Source of the DNA: Actinomadura sp. DC4
GTDB taxonomy: Bacteria > Actinomycetota > Actinomycetes > Streptosporangiales > Streptosporangiaceae
Direction of reading: 5' to 3'
Length of the DNA: 64,000 nt
Assembly: GCF_030406325.1 (NCBI RefSeq)
Contig: NZ_JAUEQY010000017.1
Location: 166,678-230,677, forward strand
The first letter of the stretch is position 1. Each line of letters begins with the position of its first letter. The translations under genes and the position numbers were made by a program. The notes under the pieces are model-generated. The model was given only the letters and a program-made list of their open reading frames with translations. It searched no databases and was not told the DNA's origin. This document shows, in pieces, positions 40,740 to 50,620 of the stretch.

Positions 40740-42308
40740 CTAGGTCCCCCTGCTCGTCCGTGTCCTCCAGGCGGCGACCGCCGCCGCCGCGAAACCAAGC
40801 AGCGCCAGCACCCATTCCGGGGTGGCGCCGAGATGATCGGAAAGCGTACGCGACGAGCGGAGTGGTACGCGCTCGACCTGCAGTACGGGTGTGAATTCCG
40901 CGGAGCGGTCCAGCACCTTTCCGTCCGGGGCGATGATGCCGCTGATCCCGCTCGTCGAGGCCACCACCATCGTGCGGCCGTGCTCGACCGCGCGCAGCCG
41001 CGACATCGCGAACTGCTGCGGCGGCAGGCTGGTCCGCCCGAACGTCGCGTTGTTGGTCTGCACGACGAGCAGCGGCGCGTCCGCGACGTCGCGGACGAGG
41101 CCGTCGTAGGCGACCTCGAAGCAGATCACGTCGCCGATCCGCACCGGGCCGAGCTGCAGCGACCCGCGCGTCTTGCCCTTGACGAACTCCCCGACCATGT
41201 CGAAGCGCGTGATGACCTTCCGCAGGAAGCTCCGGAAGATCGGGATGTACTCCCCGAACGGCAGCGGGTGGCGCTTGACGTAGTAGGCGCCCGGGCCGGT
41301 CTTGGGGTCCCACACGATGCCGCGGTTCTCCACGTGCTCGCCGTCGCCGTGGTCGATCACGGCGCCGACCAGGACGGGCACGCCGATGTCACGGACGGCC
41401 GCGTCGATGACCTGGCGTGCCTGCGCGTCCTGATAGGGGTCCAGGTCGCTGGAGTTCTCCGGCCAGATCACGATGTCGGGCCGGGCGACCTTGCCCGCGC
41501 GCACCTCGCTGGCCAGCAGGTGCGTCTCGCGCGCGTGGTTGTCCAGGACGGCCTCGCGCTGGCCGAGGAAGTCCAGGCCGGCGCGCGGGACGTTGCCCTG
41601 CACGACGGCGACCGTCACCTGGCGGCCGGCCGTCGGCCGGGGCACGAGCAGCCCCGCCAGGGCCAGGACGAGGACGCCCGCCAGCAGCAGGGCGACGGTC
41701 CGCGTGGCGTGCGCCGCCTCGCGCCGGCCCCAGACCGCCAGCGCGGCGGCGGCCAGCAGCCCGCCGATGAGCGCGGTCACGAAGCTGATCAGGGGCGCGC
41801 CGCCGACCGGCGCGAGGCCGGTGAGCGGCGAGGCGGTCTGGCTGAAGGCCAGGCGGCCCCACGGGAAGCCGCCGAAGGGCACCCGGCCGCGGACGAACTC
41901 CTCGGTGATCCACAGCGCGGCGGTCCACAGCGGCCAGCCGGGCAGCCGGGTGGCCAGGGCGACACCGGTGCCCAGCAGCGCGAAGTAGAGGGCCTCGAAG
42001 ACGCTCAGCGCCAGCCACGCGTCGATGCCGACCGGCCGCAGCCCCTCGAACAGGGGGAAGCAGAAGGCCAGGCCGTACAGCAGGCCGAGGCCGGTCGCGC
42101 CGCGCCAGGGGCGCTCGCGCAGGATGAGGGCGAGCATCGCCGCCGACAGCGGGGCGAGGGGCCACCAGCCGATCGGCGGGAAGGCCGCGGCGAGCAGGAG
42201 GCCGGCGAGGACCGCCAGGCCCGGCCGGCGCAGCCGTGCGGGGATCGATCGCCGCGGTCGGTCATCGGCGACGCCGGGGATCTCCTCGGCGAGCGTCTCC
42301 TGCGCCAC
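40740..42308 (-). CDS. lnt: Apolipoprotein N-acyltransferase
   Basis: 522 residues from GTG 42308 with GAGGAG 5 bases upstream. About six N-terminal membrane helices are followed by the CN-hydrolase domain: Glu in WPENSS, Lys in KRHPLPFGEYIP and Cys in VICFEVAYDG form the triad. It N-acylates lipoprotein Cys and pairs with the downstream mannosyltransferase gene. Confidence 0.93.
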   Translation of the reverse strand: MAQETLAEEIPGVADDRPRRSIPARLRRPGLAVLAGLLLAAAFPPIGWWPLAPLSAAMLALILRERPWRGATGLGLLYGLAFCFPLFEGLRPVGIDAWLALSVFEALYFALLGTGVALATRLPGWPLWTAALWITEEFVRGRVPFGGFPWGRLAFSQTASPLTGLAPVGGAPLISFVTALIGGLLAAAALAVWGRREAAHATRTVALLLAGVLVLALAGLLVPRPTAGRQVTVAVVQGNVPRAGLDFLGQREAVLDNHARETHLLASEVRAGKVARPDIVIWPENSSDLDPYQDAQARQVIDAAVRDIGVPVLVGAVIDHGDGEHVENRGIVWDPKTGPGAYYVKRHPLPFGEYIPIFRSFLRKVITRFDMVGEFVKGKTRGSLQLGPVRIGDVICFEVAYDGLVRDVADAPLLVVQTNNATFGRTSLPPQQFAMSRLRAVEHGRTMVVASTSGISGIIAPDGKVLDRSAEFTPVLQVERVPLRSSRTLSDHLGATPEWVLALLGFAAAAVAAWRTRTSRGT

Positions 42309-42680
42309 CAGTGCTCCTCGTCGCGTGGTCCGTTCCTGCGGAACGGTATCGCCTGGCGGGCGCGGAGACGAATGGGGGTCGCCACGGGCCGGGACGGAAG
42401 AGAGCCCGGGCGGTCCCTTCGAACCGGACCCGTCTCGTCGGCGGCGAGCGCGTTGGTCCGTTGTCTGATGGGTGCCCAGGCTCTTACCGGGTCTCACCGG
42501 TGCCGTCCGGGGTGCTCCCGGCCGGGCGTACGGGTCGTCCTGCGTCTGGCTTCGACGGTGGCGCCGTTGTGCGACGCGTGTCATTCCCCCCGTCGCGGCG
42601 CAGGTCCCGCGACGCCCCGGCCGGCCGGCCGGTCATCCTCTGGTGGACGTCTAGGAAACTTACCGGTATGGGCCTTGATG
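42309..42680. other. Intergenic region between lnt and kal
   Basis: 372 bp with no recognisable gene. The minus-strand frame continuing upstream from lnt is Arg/Pro-rich and not coding-like. It presumably carries the lnt promoter and the 3' end of the lysine operon. A sequence taggaaactta (near 42651) resembles half of the ROK-operator palindrome at 61217. Confidence 0.5.
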
Positions 42681-43076
42681 TCAACCCGCTTGGGGAACAA
42701 CGACGGTCCCCCTGGCCGTGACCACGACGATCGGATCGGCGAGCGCCTCGGCCGCCGAGGCGCTCTTGTCCGGGCGTGACCGGCACACCACCCGCGCCTC
42801 GAACGCCAGCGTGCGGCTGCGGCGTCCCACGCGGGTCACGGTCGCGGTCGCCTCCAGCACGTCCCCGGCCCGTACGGGCGCGCGGAACTGCACGTCGTCG
42901 TAGGAGGCGAACAGGCCCTCGTCGCCGTCGGTGCGAACGCACACCTCGGTCGCGACGTCGCCGAACAGCCCCAGGACGTACGCGCCGTCCACCAGGTCCC
43001 CGCCGTAGTGGGCGTGGGCGTACGGGATGTAGCGGCGGTGGGTCACGGTCAGGCCGGTGCGCGGATCGCCGGTCAC
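42681..43076 (-). CDS. kal: 3-aminobutyryl-CoA ammonia-lyase (hot-dog fold)
   Basis: 131 residues, GTG start overlapping the kamE stop. Hot-dog fold with the Kal-type N-terminus [31 protein letters not shown] and [17 protein letters not shown]. It removes ammonia from 3-aminobutyryl-CoA to give crotonyl-CoA. The position at the end of the kamD-kamE operon supports the call. Confidence 0.87.
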   Translation of the reverse strand: MTGDPRTGLTVTHRRYIPYAHAHYGGDLVDGAYVLGLFGDVATEVCVRTDGDEGLFASYDDVQFRAPVRAGDVLEATATVTRVGRRSRTLAFEARVVCRSRPDKSASAAEALADPIVVVTARGTVVVPQAG

Positions 43077-43918
43077 GACTGCTCCTCGGGGGTCCAGCTC
43101 GGCAGCAGGGCGTGCACCAGGTAGGAGGCGACCTCGCCGGGGGTGGTGCCCTTGCCGAAGATGCGGTCGACGCCGAGCTCGTCCTCGGTCACCGTGTCGA
43201 AGCGCGGCCCGCCGACGATGAGCAGCGGGCGGCCCATACCGGGCCCGACCGCTGTCGGATAGGCGTCGTGGAAGGCGGCGGCCATCTGCTTGGTGTTGTG
43301 CAGGTGGGCGTTCTTCTGGGTGACGACCTGAGAGACCAGGACGGCGTCGGCGTCGTCGGCCTTGGCGCGCGCGACGAGCTCCTCGACGGTGACCTGGGCG
43401 CCCATGTTCACCACCTGGATCTCCCGGTGGTACTCCAGGCCCTTCTCGCCGGCGAAGCCCTTGACGTTGAGGATCGCGTCGATGCCGACGGTGTGGGCGT
43501 CGGTGCCGATGCAGGCGCCCACGACGACCATGCGGCGGTTCAGCACGGTGCGGATCGCCAGCTCGATCTCCTTGGCCGGCAGCAGCGGGTACTCCCGGCC
43601 CTCGGGGACCTCGATCCCGGCGTAGTCGATCAGGTGGTTCACCTTGCCGTACACGATGAAGAAGGTGAAGTGGGGGCCCATCGGCTTGGCGTGCACGACG
43701 CTGGCCGGGTCCAGGCCCATCTGGCGGGCCAGCGCCAGCGCCGCCAGCTCCGCGCGCTTGCCGGCCGGGACCGGCAGCGTGAAGGAGGTCTGCACCATCG
43801 CGTCGCCGGTCGTGTCGCCGTACGGGCGGATGATCGAGGGGATGTCCTGGGTCTCCGGGCCGTCACCCGTGGTCGGCCGGCTCGTGGTCTGCCGGCTCGT
43901 GATCTGCTGCTCTGTCAC
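43073..43918 (-). CDS. kamE: Lysine 5,6-aminomutase, beta subunit (cobalamin and PLP-lysine)
   Basis: 281 residues from GTG 43918 (GTGA overlap with kamD). [20 protein letters not shown] opens the conserved part. The adenosylcobalamin motif DxHxxG is D140-A-H142-T-V-G145, and Lys153 in NVKG, eleven residues after His142, fits the PLP-binding lysine known in the clostridial enzyme. The C-terminal Rossmann part includes [10 protein letters not shown]. The first 20 residues are a Thr/Ser-rich tail not seen in the family core. Confidence 0.95.
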   Translation of the reverse strand: MTEQQITSRQTTSRPTTGDGPETQDIPSIIRPYGDTTGDAMVQTSFTLPVPAGKRAELAALALARQMGLDPASVVHAKPMGPHFTFFIVYGKVNHLIDYAGIEVPEGREYPLLPAKEIELAIRTVLNRRMVVVGACIGTDAHTVGIDAILNVKGFAGEKGLEYHREIQVVNMGAQVTVEELVARAKADDADAVLVSQVVTQKNAHLHNTKQMAAAFHDAYPTAVGPGMGRPLLIVGGPRFDTVTEDELGVDRIFGKGTTPGEVASYLVHALLPSWTPEEQS

Positions 43919-45507
43919 CGCTGCACGCTCCCTGCGGGTGTGTGGGCCGTGTGGGGGTCTTCGGTCTCGAGGATGTCCAGGGCGGGCGCGAAGTAGGCGT
44001 CGGCGCGCTCGACGACGCCGTCGAGGCCCTTGCCGCCGTCGGCGGGCCGCCGCGTCACCCCGAAGGTGCCCTCGGCGATCGCCGTGAGGAGCGTGTCGTC
44101 GCAGACTCGCTCCAGCAGGTCGACGGACTCGGACAGGACCTGTTTGGCGCGCTGGACGACGAGGCCGTCCGGGCGGGGCACGAAGTCCTCGGCGAGGGCT
44201 CCGCAGGCGTCGCGTACGTAGCGGACGTTCTCCAGGGCCAGGTCGCGGTCGGACAGCCACGGCGTGTGGATGCCCTCGGTCATCATGCCGATCAAGATGA
44301 TCGACTGCCCGGTCATCACCCCGGCGAGGTTGAAGAACGCGTCCAGCAGGTAGCCGGCGAACACGTTGCCGGTCATGTGCTTGGTCGGCGGCATGTACTT
44401 CAGCGGCGCGCCGGGGAACAGCTCCCGTACGAGCTGGGCGTGGGCCAGTTCGAGCCGGAAGGAGTCGGGGATGGCGGGGTTGATCTCGAAGGCGTGGCCG
44501 AGGCCGAGCTGGGAGTCGGCCAGGCCCGCCTCGCGGCCGAACCGCTCGTTGAGAAGCTGGCTGACGATGACGGTGTGCGCGGCGTCGACCGCGTCGGCGG
44601 TGGTGAGGTAGTTGTCCTCGCCGGTGTTGATCACGATGCCGGCGCGGGCGTGGACCTGGCGGGAGAACCGCTGGTCGATGAAGGTACGCCGGGGGTTGAT
44701 GTCGCGGAAGATGATGCCGTACATGCAGTCGTTGAGCATCATGTCCAGGCGTTCGAGACCGGCCAGGACGGCGATCTCGGGCATGCACAGCCCCGAGGCG
44801 TAGTTCGTCAGCCGCACGTAGCGGCCCAGTTCCTTGGACACGTCGTCCAGGGCGCCGCGCATGAGGCGGAAGTTCTCCTGCGTGGCGTAGGTGCCGGCGT
44901 ACCCCTCGCGCGTGGCGCCCTCGGGCACGAAGTCCAGCAGCGACTGCCCGGTGGAGCGGATCACCGCGACGACGTCGGCGCCCTCGCGGGCGGCGGCCTG
45001 GGCCTGCGGGATGTCCTCGTAGATGTCGCCGGTCGCGACGATGAGGTAGATCCACGGCTGGGGCGGGTCGCCGATCGCGCGCAGCATCTCCGCGCGCTCG
45101 CCGCGGCGGCGGTCGATCCGGCCGATGCCGTCCCGTGCCGCGCTCCGCGCCAGGGCCGCGGCGGCGTCGGCGTCCGCGCCGGAGGGCAGCCGGAAGCTCA
45201 CCGTGCCGAGCGCGGCGGCCTGGGCCAGCGCGGACAGGTCGGCGTGGGACTCGCGGCGCAGCGCGTCCCAGACGGGCAGCGCGACGCCGTGTTCGAGGCC
45301 CACCTGGTCGCGTACGGCGTCGACGAGGTGGTTCACCCAGGGCAGGCCGTCGGAGTCGGCGCCGGCGAGGCCGGCGAGGCGGAGCTGGGCGCGCTCCACC
45401 GACACGGTCGTGTGCGTGCGGGCCATCTCGATGACCGGCTCGGCCGCGCGCTCGGCCAGCAGGCGTGCCTTGCGCACGACCTGCGGGTCCAGGTCCAGTT
45501 TGCTCAT
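43915..45507 (-). CDS. kamD: Lysine 5,6-aminomutase, alpha subunit
   Basis: 530 residues, normal length. Conserved blocks include WIYLIVATGDIYEDIPQAQAAA, DVVAVIRSTGQSLLDFVPEG, GTYATQENFRLMR and PPTKHMTGNVFAGYLLDAFFN. With KamE it moves the terminal amino group of beta-lysine from C6 to C5. ATGA overlap with kdd. Confidence 0.95.
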   Translation of the reverse strand: MSKLDLDPQVVRKARLLAERAAEPVIEMARTHTTVSVERAQLRLAGLAGADSDGLPWVNHLVDAVRDQVGLEHGVALPVWDALRRESHADLSALAQAAALGTVSFRLPSGADADAAAALARSAARDGIGRIDRRRGERAEMLRAIGDPPQPWIYLIVATGDIYEDIPQAQAAAREGADVVAVIRSTGQSLLDFVPEGATREGYAGTYATQENFRLMRGALDDVSKELGRYVRLTNYASGLCMPEIAVLAGLERLDMMLNDCMYGIIFRDINPRRTFIDQRFSRQVHARAGIVINTGEDNYLTTADAVDAAHTVIVSQLLNERFGREAGLADSQLGLGHAFEINPAIPDSFRLELAHAQLVRELFPGAPLKYMPPTKHMTGNVFAGYLLDAFFNLAGVMTGQSIILIGMMTEGIHTPWLSDRDLALENVRYVRDACGALAEDFVPRPDGLVVQRAKQVLSESVDLLERVCDDTLLTAIAEGTFGVTRRPADGGKGLDGVVERADAYFAPALDILETEDPHTAHTPAGSVQR

Positions 45508-46529
45508 GACGTCTCCACCCGTTCGCTGAAGATCTTCATTACGCCCGGCTCGGTGCGCAGCAGGTCCAGCGCCATCCGCGCGTGACCCGGGGCGTACCCG
45601 TTTCCGATCAGCATGGTCACGTCGGCGGCCAGGCCCTCGGCGCCGAGGGCCGCGGCCGAGAACGACGTGGCCATCGAGAAGAACACGACCGTGCCGCCGG
45701 CCGCGGTGGCCAGGATCGCGCCGTGCTCACAGCCCTGCACGTCCACGCAGACCACGGTGACATCGGCCCCTTCGCCGCCGACGGCCTCGGCCAGCGCGAT
45801 CGGGTCGCGGGCGTCGGCGATCACGACGTCGTCGGCGAGCCCGGCGGCGCGCAGCCGCTGCGCCTCCGCCTCGAAGGGGACCACGCCGATGGTGCGCGCG
45901 GCCCCGGCGCGGCGGGCGGCGGCCAGGGCGAGTGAGCCGCTCTTGCCGGCGGCGCCGATCACCGCGACGACCGGGGCCGTACGGGCGGCGACGACGCGGT
46001 GGGTCAGGGCGGGGGCGCCGCAGACGTCCATGACGGCCAGGCTGAGGGCGGGCGGCAGGTCCTCGGGCAACTCGGCGGCGATCGAGCGGGCGAACAGGAT
46101 CGCGTGGCCCTCGGCGGGCACCTGCTCGCCCCGGCCGTCCCAGCGGCGCAGGTCGTCCGCGACGTGCAGCGGGGTGAGCGTGAGCGAGACGAGGGTGGCG
46201 ATCCGCATCCCGGGGCGCAGGCCCAGCGGGGAGGCGGGGCCGGCCTCGTCCACGACGCCGATCAGCATGCCGCCCGAGCCGGTGACCGGGTTGTGCATCT
46301 TGCCGCGGCTCTTGATGATCTCCAGGACCTCGGCGCGGATGGCGTCGGGATCGCCGCCGTGCGCGGTGTGCAGCTGCCGGTAGGACGCGGCGTCCAGGTT
46401 CAGGCGTTCGAGGCGGACGCGCACCTCGTCCTCCCGGATCCGTGGATCGGGATCGAGGCGCAGGGCCGCCTGCGGCAGCACGCCGGGCGGTTCCAGGACG
46501 CGGTGCAGTCCGACCGGAGAGCCGTTCAT
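45504..46529 (-). CDS. kdd: L-erythro-3,5-diaminohexanoate dehydrogenase
   Basis: 341 residues; GAGGAG precedes ATG 46529. Rossmann motif AVIGAAGKSGSLALAAARRAGA; N-terminal PVTGSGGMLIGVV and the Kdd-type order of genes support the assignment. It oxidises 3,5-diaminohexanoate to 3-oxo-5-aminohexanoate with NAD. First gene of the minus-strand lysine operon. Confidence 0.9.
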   Translation of the reverse strand: MNGSPVGLHRVLEPPGVLPQAALRLDPDPRIREDEVRVRLERLNLDAASYRQLHTAHGGDPDAIRAEVLEIIKSRGKMHNPVTGSGGMLIGVVDEAGPASPLGLRPGMRIATLVSLTLTPLHVADDLRRWDGRGEQVPAEGHAILFARSIAAELPEDLPPALSLAVMDVCGAPALTHRVVAARTAPVVAVIGAAGKSGSLALAAARRAGAARTIGVVPFEAEAQRLRAAGLADDVVIADARDPIALAEAVGGEGADVTVVCVDVQGCEHGAILATAAGGTVVFFSMATSFSAAALGAEGLAADVTMLIGNGYAPGHARMALDLLRTEPGVMKIFSERVETS

Positions 46530-46592
46530 CCATCTCCTCAGATAGCTCGGGTAGCGTGTGTAGCGGAATATCTGCTGGAGGAACCTAGTTTA

Positions 46593-46607
46593 GGGAAAGA
46601 ATTTCCC
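46593..46607. promoter_or_regulatory. Inverted repeat in the kdd/kamA divergent promoter
   Basis: gggaaa (46593-46598) and tttccc (46602-46607) around 3 bases, within the 136-bp A+T-enriched gap between divergent kdd and kamA. It is well placed as a common operator for both arms of the lysine module. Confidence 0.5.
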
Positions 46608-46665
46608 GTACTGTCCCGCTGATACTGAACATCATCCGCTACTGACGATATTTGGGGTGAAGCTC

Positions 46666-48108
46666 GTGACCGCTCTCGCCGAAGCCTCGGTGGCCCCTGA
46701 GGGCCATCTTCAGCCGTACACGTACCAGCGACGCGAGCTGGTCGAGCCGGACTGGCGGCGCTTTCCCGGCTGGAGTGAGATCACCCAGGCCGAGTGGGAG
46801 TCGGCCCAGTGGCAGCGGGCCCACTGCGTGAAGAACGTCCGCCAGCTCAGGCGCGTCATGGGCGACCTGCTCGACGAGGCGTTCTACGCCGACCTCGAAC
46901 GCGACCAGCGGGAGCGGGCGACCATGTCCATGCTCCTGCCGCCCCAGATGCTCAACACCATGGACACCGCGAGCACCGAGGCGTTCTACGCCGACCCCGT
47001 GCGCCGCTACATGCTCCCGGTCTTCAGCGACCGGCGTACCGACTGGCCCTCACACCCGTTCGCCAGCCGTGACTCCCTGCACGAGGCCGAGATGTGGGCG
47101 GTGGAGGGACTGACCCACCGCTACCCCACCAAGGTACTCGCCGAGCTGCTGCCGACCTGCCCGCAGTACTGCGGCCACTGCACCCGCATGGACCTCGTCG
47201 GCAACTCCACCCCCCAGATCGACAAGCACAAGTTCACGATCAAGCAGCCGGACCGGCTGGAGGAGATGCTCGCCTACCTCGGCCGCACCCCCCAGGTCCG
47301 CGACGTGGTCGTGTCCGGCGGCGACGTCGCCAACATGCCCTGGGCCCGCCTGGAGGACTTCGTCGGCCGGCTCCTGGACGTGGAGAACATCCGCGACGTC
47401 CGCCTGGCCACCAAGGCCCTCATGGGCCTGCCCCAGCACTGGCTGCAGGACGACGTACGGGCCGGCATGGAGCGCCTGGCCACCAAGGCGCGGCGGCGCG
47501 GCGCCCAGCTCGCGATCCACACCCACGTCAACGCGGCCCAGTCGATGACGCCCCTGGTCGCCAGGGCCACCCAGGCCATGCTCGACGCCGGCGTACGCGA
47601 CGTGCGCAACCAGGGCGTGCTCATGCGCGGCGTCAACCACACCGTCGAGCAGCTCCTGGACCTGTGCTTCGCGCTGCAGGACAACGGCGTGCTGCCCTAC
47701 TACTTCTACCTGTGCGACATGATCCCCTTCAGCGAGCACTGGCGGCTGTCGCTGGGCGAGGCGCAGCGTCTGCAGCACGGCATCATGGGCTACCTGCCCG
47801 GCTTCGCCACCCCGCGGATCGTCTGCGACGTGCCCTACGTCGGCAAGCGCTGGGTGCACCAGGTCGCCGACTACGACACCGCGCGCGGCATCTCGTACTG
47901 GACGAAGAACTACCGCACCGGCATCGAGGCCGACGACCCGGAGGCGCTGGAGCGCCAGTACGAGTACTACGACCCGATCCACACCCTCCCCGAGACCGGC
48001 CAGGACTGGTGGCGCGACCACGCCGGCGACGACGGTGACGCTCATGGCCGCGACCTCGACGCCGCCGCCGCCAGCCGCGCCGCCTCCGAGGCGATGCGCG
48101 ACCAGTAG
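46666..48108 (+). CDS. kamA: Lysine 2,3-aminomutase (radical SAM, PLP)
   Basis: 480 residues from GTG 46666, preferred because GGGGTGA lies 5 bases upstream; GTG 46657 is in frame. The radical-SAM motif is CPQYCGHC, followed by VSGGDVANMP and IHTHVNAAQSMTP; the PLP Lys is in PYVGKRWVHQ. It isomerises L-lysine to L-beta-lysine, the first step of the pathway encoded here. Confidence 0.93.
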   Translation: MTALAEASVAPEGHLQPYTYQRRELVEPDWRRFPGWSEITQAEWESAQWQRAHCVKNVRQLRRVMGDLLDEAFYADLERDQRERATMSMLLPPQMLNTMDTASTEAFYADPVRRYMLPVFSDRRTDWPSHPFASRDSLHEAEMWAVEGLTHRYPTKVLAELLPTCPQYCGHCTRMDLVGNSTPQIDKHKFTIKQPDRLEEMLAYLGRTPQVRDVVVSGGDVANMPWARLEDFVGRLLDVENIRDVRLATKALMGLPQHWLQDDVRAGMERLATKARRRGAQLAIHTHVNAAQSMTPLVARATQAMLDAGVRDVRNQGVLMRGVNHTVEQLLDLCFALQDNGVLPYYFYLCDMIPFSEHWRLSLGEAQRLQHGIMGYLPGFATPRIVCDVPYVGKRWVHQVADYDTARGISYWTKNYRTGIEADDPEALERQYEYYDPIHTLPETGQDWWRDHAGDDGDAHGRDLDAAAASRAASEAMRDQ

Positions 48109-48313
48109 CCCTCCACGGGGAACACCACGCCGATCCGGCCGGCGGAGACCGCACGGCCCGCCGCCGGCCCGGACCGCGCCGCCCGGATGCTGCCGGTCAA
48201 CATCGCCCGCGAGCTCTCCTGCTCGAAGGAGGGGATCGTGGCGTTCTTCGAGCGGAGGCCCCTCGGCGGGCCGGGAACTGAACCCACGCGGGCCAGGGGA
48301 CGAGCTCCGCGAT

Positions 48314-48341
48314 GAGCCCGGCCCCCCTGGAGCACGGGCTC
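48314..48341. terminator. Stem-loop between kamA and the aldehyde dehydrogenase gene
   Basis: gagcccg (48314-48320) pairs with cgggctc (48335-48341), loop of 14, just outside the dehydrogenase stop at 48343. The rest of the 234-bp convergent gap has no gene. A plus-strand stretch near 48200-48255 (ARELSCSKEGIVAFFERRP) faintly recalls a crotonase C-terminus, too weak to call. Confidence 0.5.
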
Positions 48342-48342
48342 C

Positions 48343-49824
48343 CTACGGCGTGAGGAGCGTGCCGTCCACGCGGCGGGGGATGCCCGGGGGCTCGTCGCGC
48401 AGTTCGAGAGGCAGGATCGCCTGCGGGGCGTCCTGCCAGGTCACCGGGCGCAGGAAGCGGCGGATCGCGGACGCGCCCACCGACGTGTGCAGTGCGCTGG
48501 TCGTCGCCGGGTACGGGCCGCCGTGGTGCATCGCGTGACCGACCGCGACGCCCGTCGGGTAGCCGTTCCACACCAGGCGGCCCGCCTTCTCCCGCAAGAC
48601 CGTGACCAGCCGGGCGGGCAGGGCGGTCTCGTCCTCGCCCGCGTGGACCGTCGCGGTCAGGCCGGCCGGCAGAGACGCCAGCGCCCCCAGGAGCTCCTCC
48701 TCGCTCTCGTACTCCACCAGGATCGCGGCCGGGCCGAAGCACTCCTCCAGCAGCGGGCCCTCCAGCGCCGGAACCTGTACGGCGAACAGCACCGGTGACA
48801 GCGGGTCCGGGCCGGCGGCCACGACCTCCAGCCGGTCCCGGAGCGTCGCCACAACCTGGGAGAACGCCTCACCGATGCCCGCGTTCAGCAGCACCGCCGC
48901 GTCCCGCCCGGCGACCAGGCGCGCCAGCTCCTCGCGCAGCGGCGAACCCGCCGGGACGAACGCCAGGCCCGGTTTGGTGCAGAACTGGCCCGCGCCCAGC
49001 GTGAAGGACGCCGCGTACCCCTCGGCGATCCCCGCGGCCCGCTCGCGCGCCGCCGCGGGCGTCACCACCAGCGGGTTCAGGCTGCCCATCTCGGCGTAGA
49101 ACGGGATCGGGTCCGGGCGGGCGTTCGCGGCGTCGAACAGCGCGCGCCCGCCGCGCAGCGACCCGGTGAAGCCGACCGCCCGGATCGCCGGATCGGTCAC
49201 CAGGCCCAGGCCGGCCGGGCCGCCGTGGACGATGCCGGCCGTGCCCTCCGGCGCGCCCGTCTCCCGTACGGCGGAGGCGAGCAGGTCGAAGCAGAGCTGG
49301 GAGGTGGCCGGGTGGGACGGGTGCGCCTTCACCACGACCGGGCAGCCGGCGGCCAGCGCCGAGGCGGTGTCGCCGCCCGGCACCGAGAACGCCAGCGGGA
49401 AGTTGCTCGCCCCGAACACCCCGACCGGGCCCAGCGGCACCAGCATGCGGCGCAGGTCCGGGCGCGGGCCCATCGGCGTCGGGCCGGCGTGGTCGATCAC
49501 GGCCTCGACGTAGGAGCCCTCGTGCAGCACCTCGGCGAAGAACCGCAGCTGGAAGCACGTACGGGTGAGCTCGCCCTGCAGGCGCTGGTCCCCGAGCGCG
49601 CTCTCGCGGTCCGCGACCCGTACGACCTCGGGCCGGGCCGCCTCCAGCGCGCCGGCCATCGCCCGCAGCAGGGCGGCGCGGCCGTGGCGGCCCATCGCCT
49701 CCAGCCCGGGGAAGGCCGCCGCCGCCAGCGCGCACGCGGCGGCGGTCTCCTCGGCCGTGCTCTCGGCCGCGACGGTCGCGACGACCTCGCCGGTACGTGC
49801 GTCGACACTGCTCACCGCGGTCAC
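48343..49824 (-). CDS. Aldehyde dehydrogenase of the alpha-ketoglutarate semialdehyde (2,5-dioxovalerate) type
   Basis: 493 residues. ALDH motifs: FGASNFPLAFSVPGGDTASALAAGCPVVVKAHPSHP, GFTGSLRGG, catalytic Glu in YAEMGSLNP and Cys in GAGQFCTKPG. The NFPLAFSVPGGDTASA form is typical of KGSADH, last enzyme of non-phosphorylative pentose/aldarate pathways. GTG 49824 or GTG 49815 may be the start. It follows the ABC transporter genes by 40 bp. Confidence 0.88.
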   Translation of the reverse strand: MTAVSSVDARTGEVVATVAAESTAEETAAACALAAAAFPGLEAMGRHGRAALLRAMAGALEAARPEVVRVADRESALGDQRLQGELTRTCFQLRFFAEVLHEGSYVEAVIDHAGPTPMGPRPDLRRMLVPLGPVGVFGASNFPLAFSVPGGDTASALAAGCPVVVKAHPSHPATSQLCFDLLASAVRETGAPEGTAGIVHGGPAGLGLVTDPAIRAVGFTGSLRGGRALFDAANARPDPIPFYAEMGSLNPLVVTPAAARERAAGIAEGYAASFTLGAGQFCTKPGLAFVPAGSPLREELARLVAGRDAAVLLNAGIGEAFSQVVATLRDRLEVVAAGPDPLSPVLFAVQVPALEGPLLEECFGPAAILVEYESEEELLGALASLPAGLTATVHAGEDETALPARLVTVLREKAGRLVWNGYPTGVAVGHAMHHGGPYPATTSALHTSVGASAIRRFLRPVTWQDAPQAILPLELRDEPPGIPRRVDGTLLTP

Positions 49825-49864
49825 CCGCGATCACTCTCCTCCGAGCCGGGGACGGGGACGCGCG

Positions 49865-50620
49865 TCACGGCTGCCCACGCGTACGGGCGGCGCGGTATTC
49901 GGCCACGACCAGGTCGGTCAGCTCCCGCAGCGAGGTCTCCCCCGCGGCCTTGTCGAAGGTGATCCGGCCGTGCTGGAGCAGGTTGACGCGGTCACAGACC
50001 TCCAGGACCTGCGCGTAGTTGTGCGCGATGATGATCACCGAGACCTCGCCGCGTTCCTTCAGGCCGCGTACGAGGTCCAGGATCAGCGCGCCCTCCTTGG
50101 CGCCCATGGCGGCGAGGGGCTCGTCCAGCAGCAGGATCCTGGCCGAGGAGTAGACCGAGCGCGCCACCGCGATCGCCTGCCGCTGCCCGCCGGACAGCTT
50201 GGCCACCTCCACGTCCACCGACGGGATGTTGACGCCCATGTCGTCCAGATGGGCCTTGGCGAGCCGCCGCATGGCGCGGTTGTTCAGCAGGGGCCAGCGC
50301 ACGTGCTCGCGGCCCAGGAACATGTTGTGGTAGACGCTCAGCTCGTTGATCAGCGCGAGGTCCTGGTAGACGGTGTCGATGCCGAGGCCGCGCGCGTGCT
50401 CGACCGACTTGAAGGAGACCTCCTCGCCGCCCAGGAGAATCCGCCCGGAGTCCGGCTGGTGAAAGCCGCACAGGATCTTCATCAGCGTCGACTTGCCCGC
50501 GCCGTTGTCGCCGATGAGCCCGAGGACCTCGCCCTGCTCGAGGCGCAGGTCGATGTCCTCCAGCGCCGTGACGGCGCCGAAGCTCTTGGTCAGGTGCTCG
50601 GCCCGCAGCACTTCGCTCAT
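49865..50620 (-). CDS. Sugar ABC transporter ATPase (single-domain, FrcA-like)
   Basis: 251 residues with one nucleotide-binding domain: Walker A GDNGAGKST, signature LSGGQRQAIAVAR, Walker B ILLLDEP and switch His in IIAHN. RbsA-type ATPases have two domains; this is the shorter type. ATG overlaps the permease stop as ATGA. Confidence 0.92.
   Translation of the reverse strand: MSEVLRAEHLTKSFGAVTALEDIDLRLEQGEVLGLIGDNGAGKSTLMKILCGFHQPDSGRILLGGEEVSFKSVEHARGLGIDTVYQDLALINELSVYHNMFLGREHVRWPLLNNRAMRRLAKAHLDDMGVNIPSVDVEVAKLSGGQRQAIAVARSVYSSARILLLDEPLAAMGAKEGALILDLVRGLKERGEVSVIIIAHNYAQVLEVCDRVNLLQHGRITFDKAAGETSLRELTDLVVAEYRAARTRGQP

Noticed and set aside
42309..42584. N-terminal extension of apolipoprotein N-acyltransferase
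   Set aside because: Arg/Pro/Ser-rich, no membrane segment, and GTG 42308 has a good SD.
48042..48335. Small minus-strand frame between kamA and the aldehyde dehydrogenase
   Set aside because: Starts inside or opposite kamA, no SD or conserved pattern.
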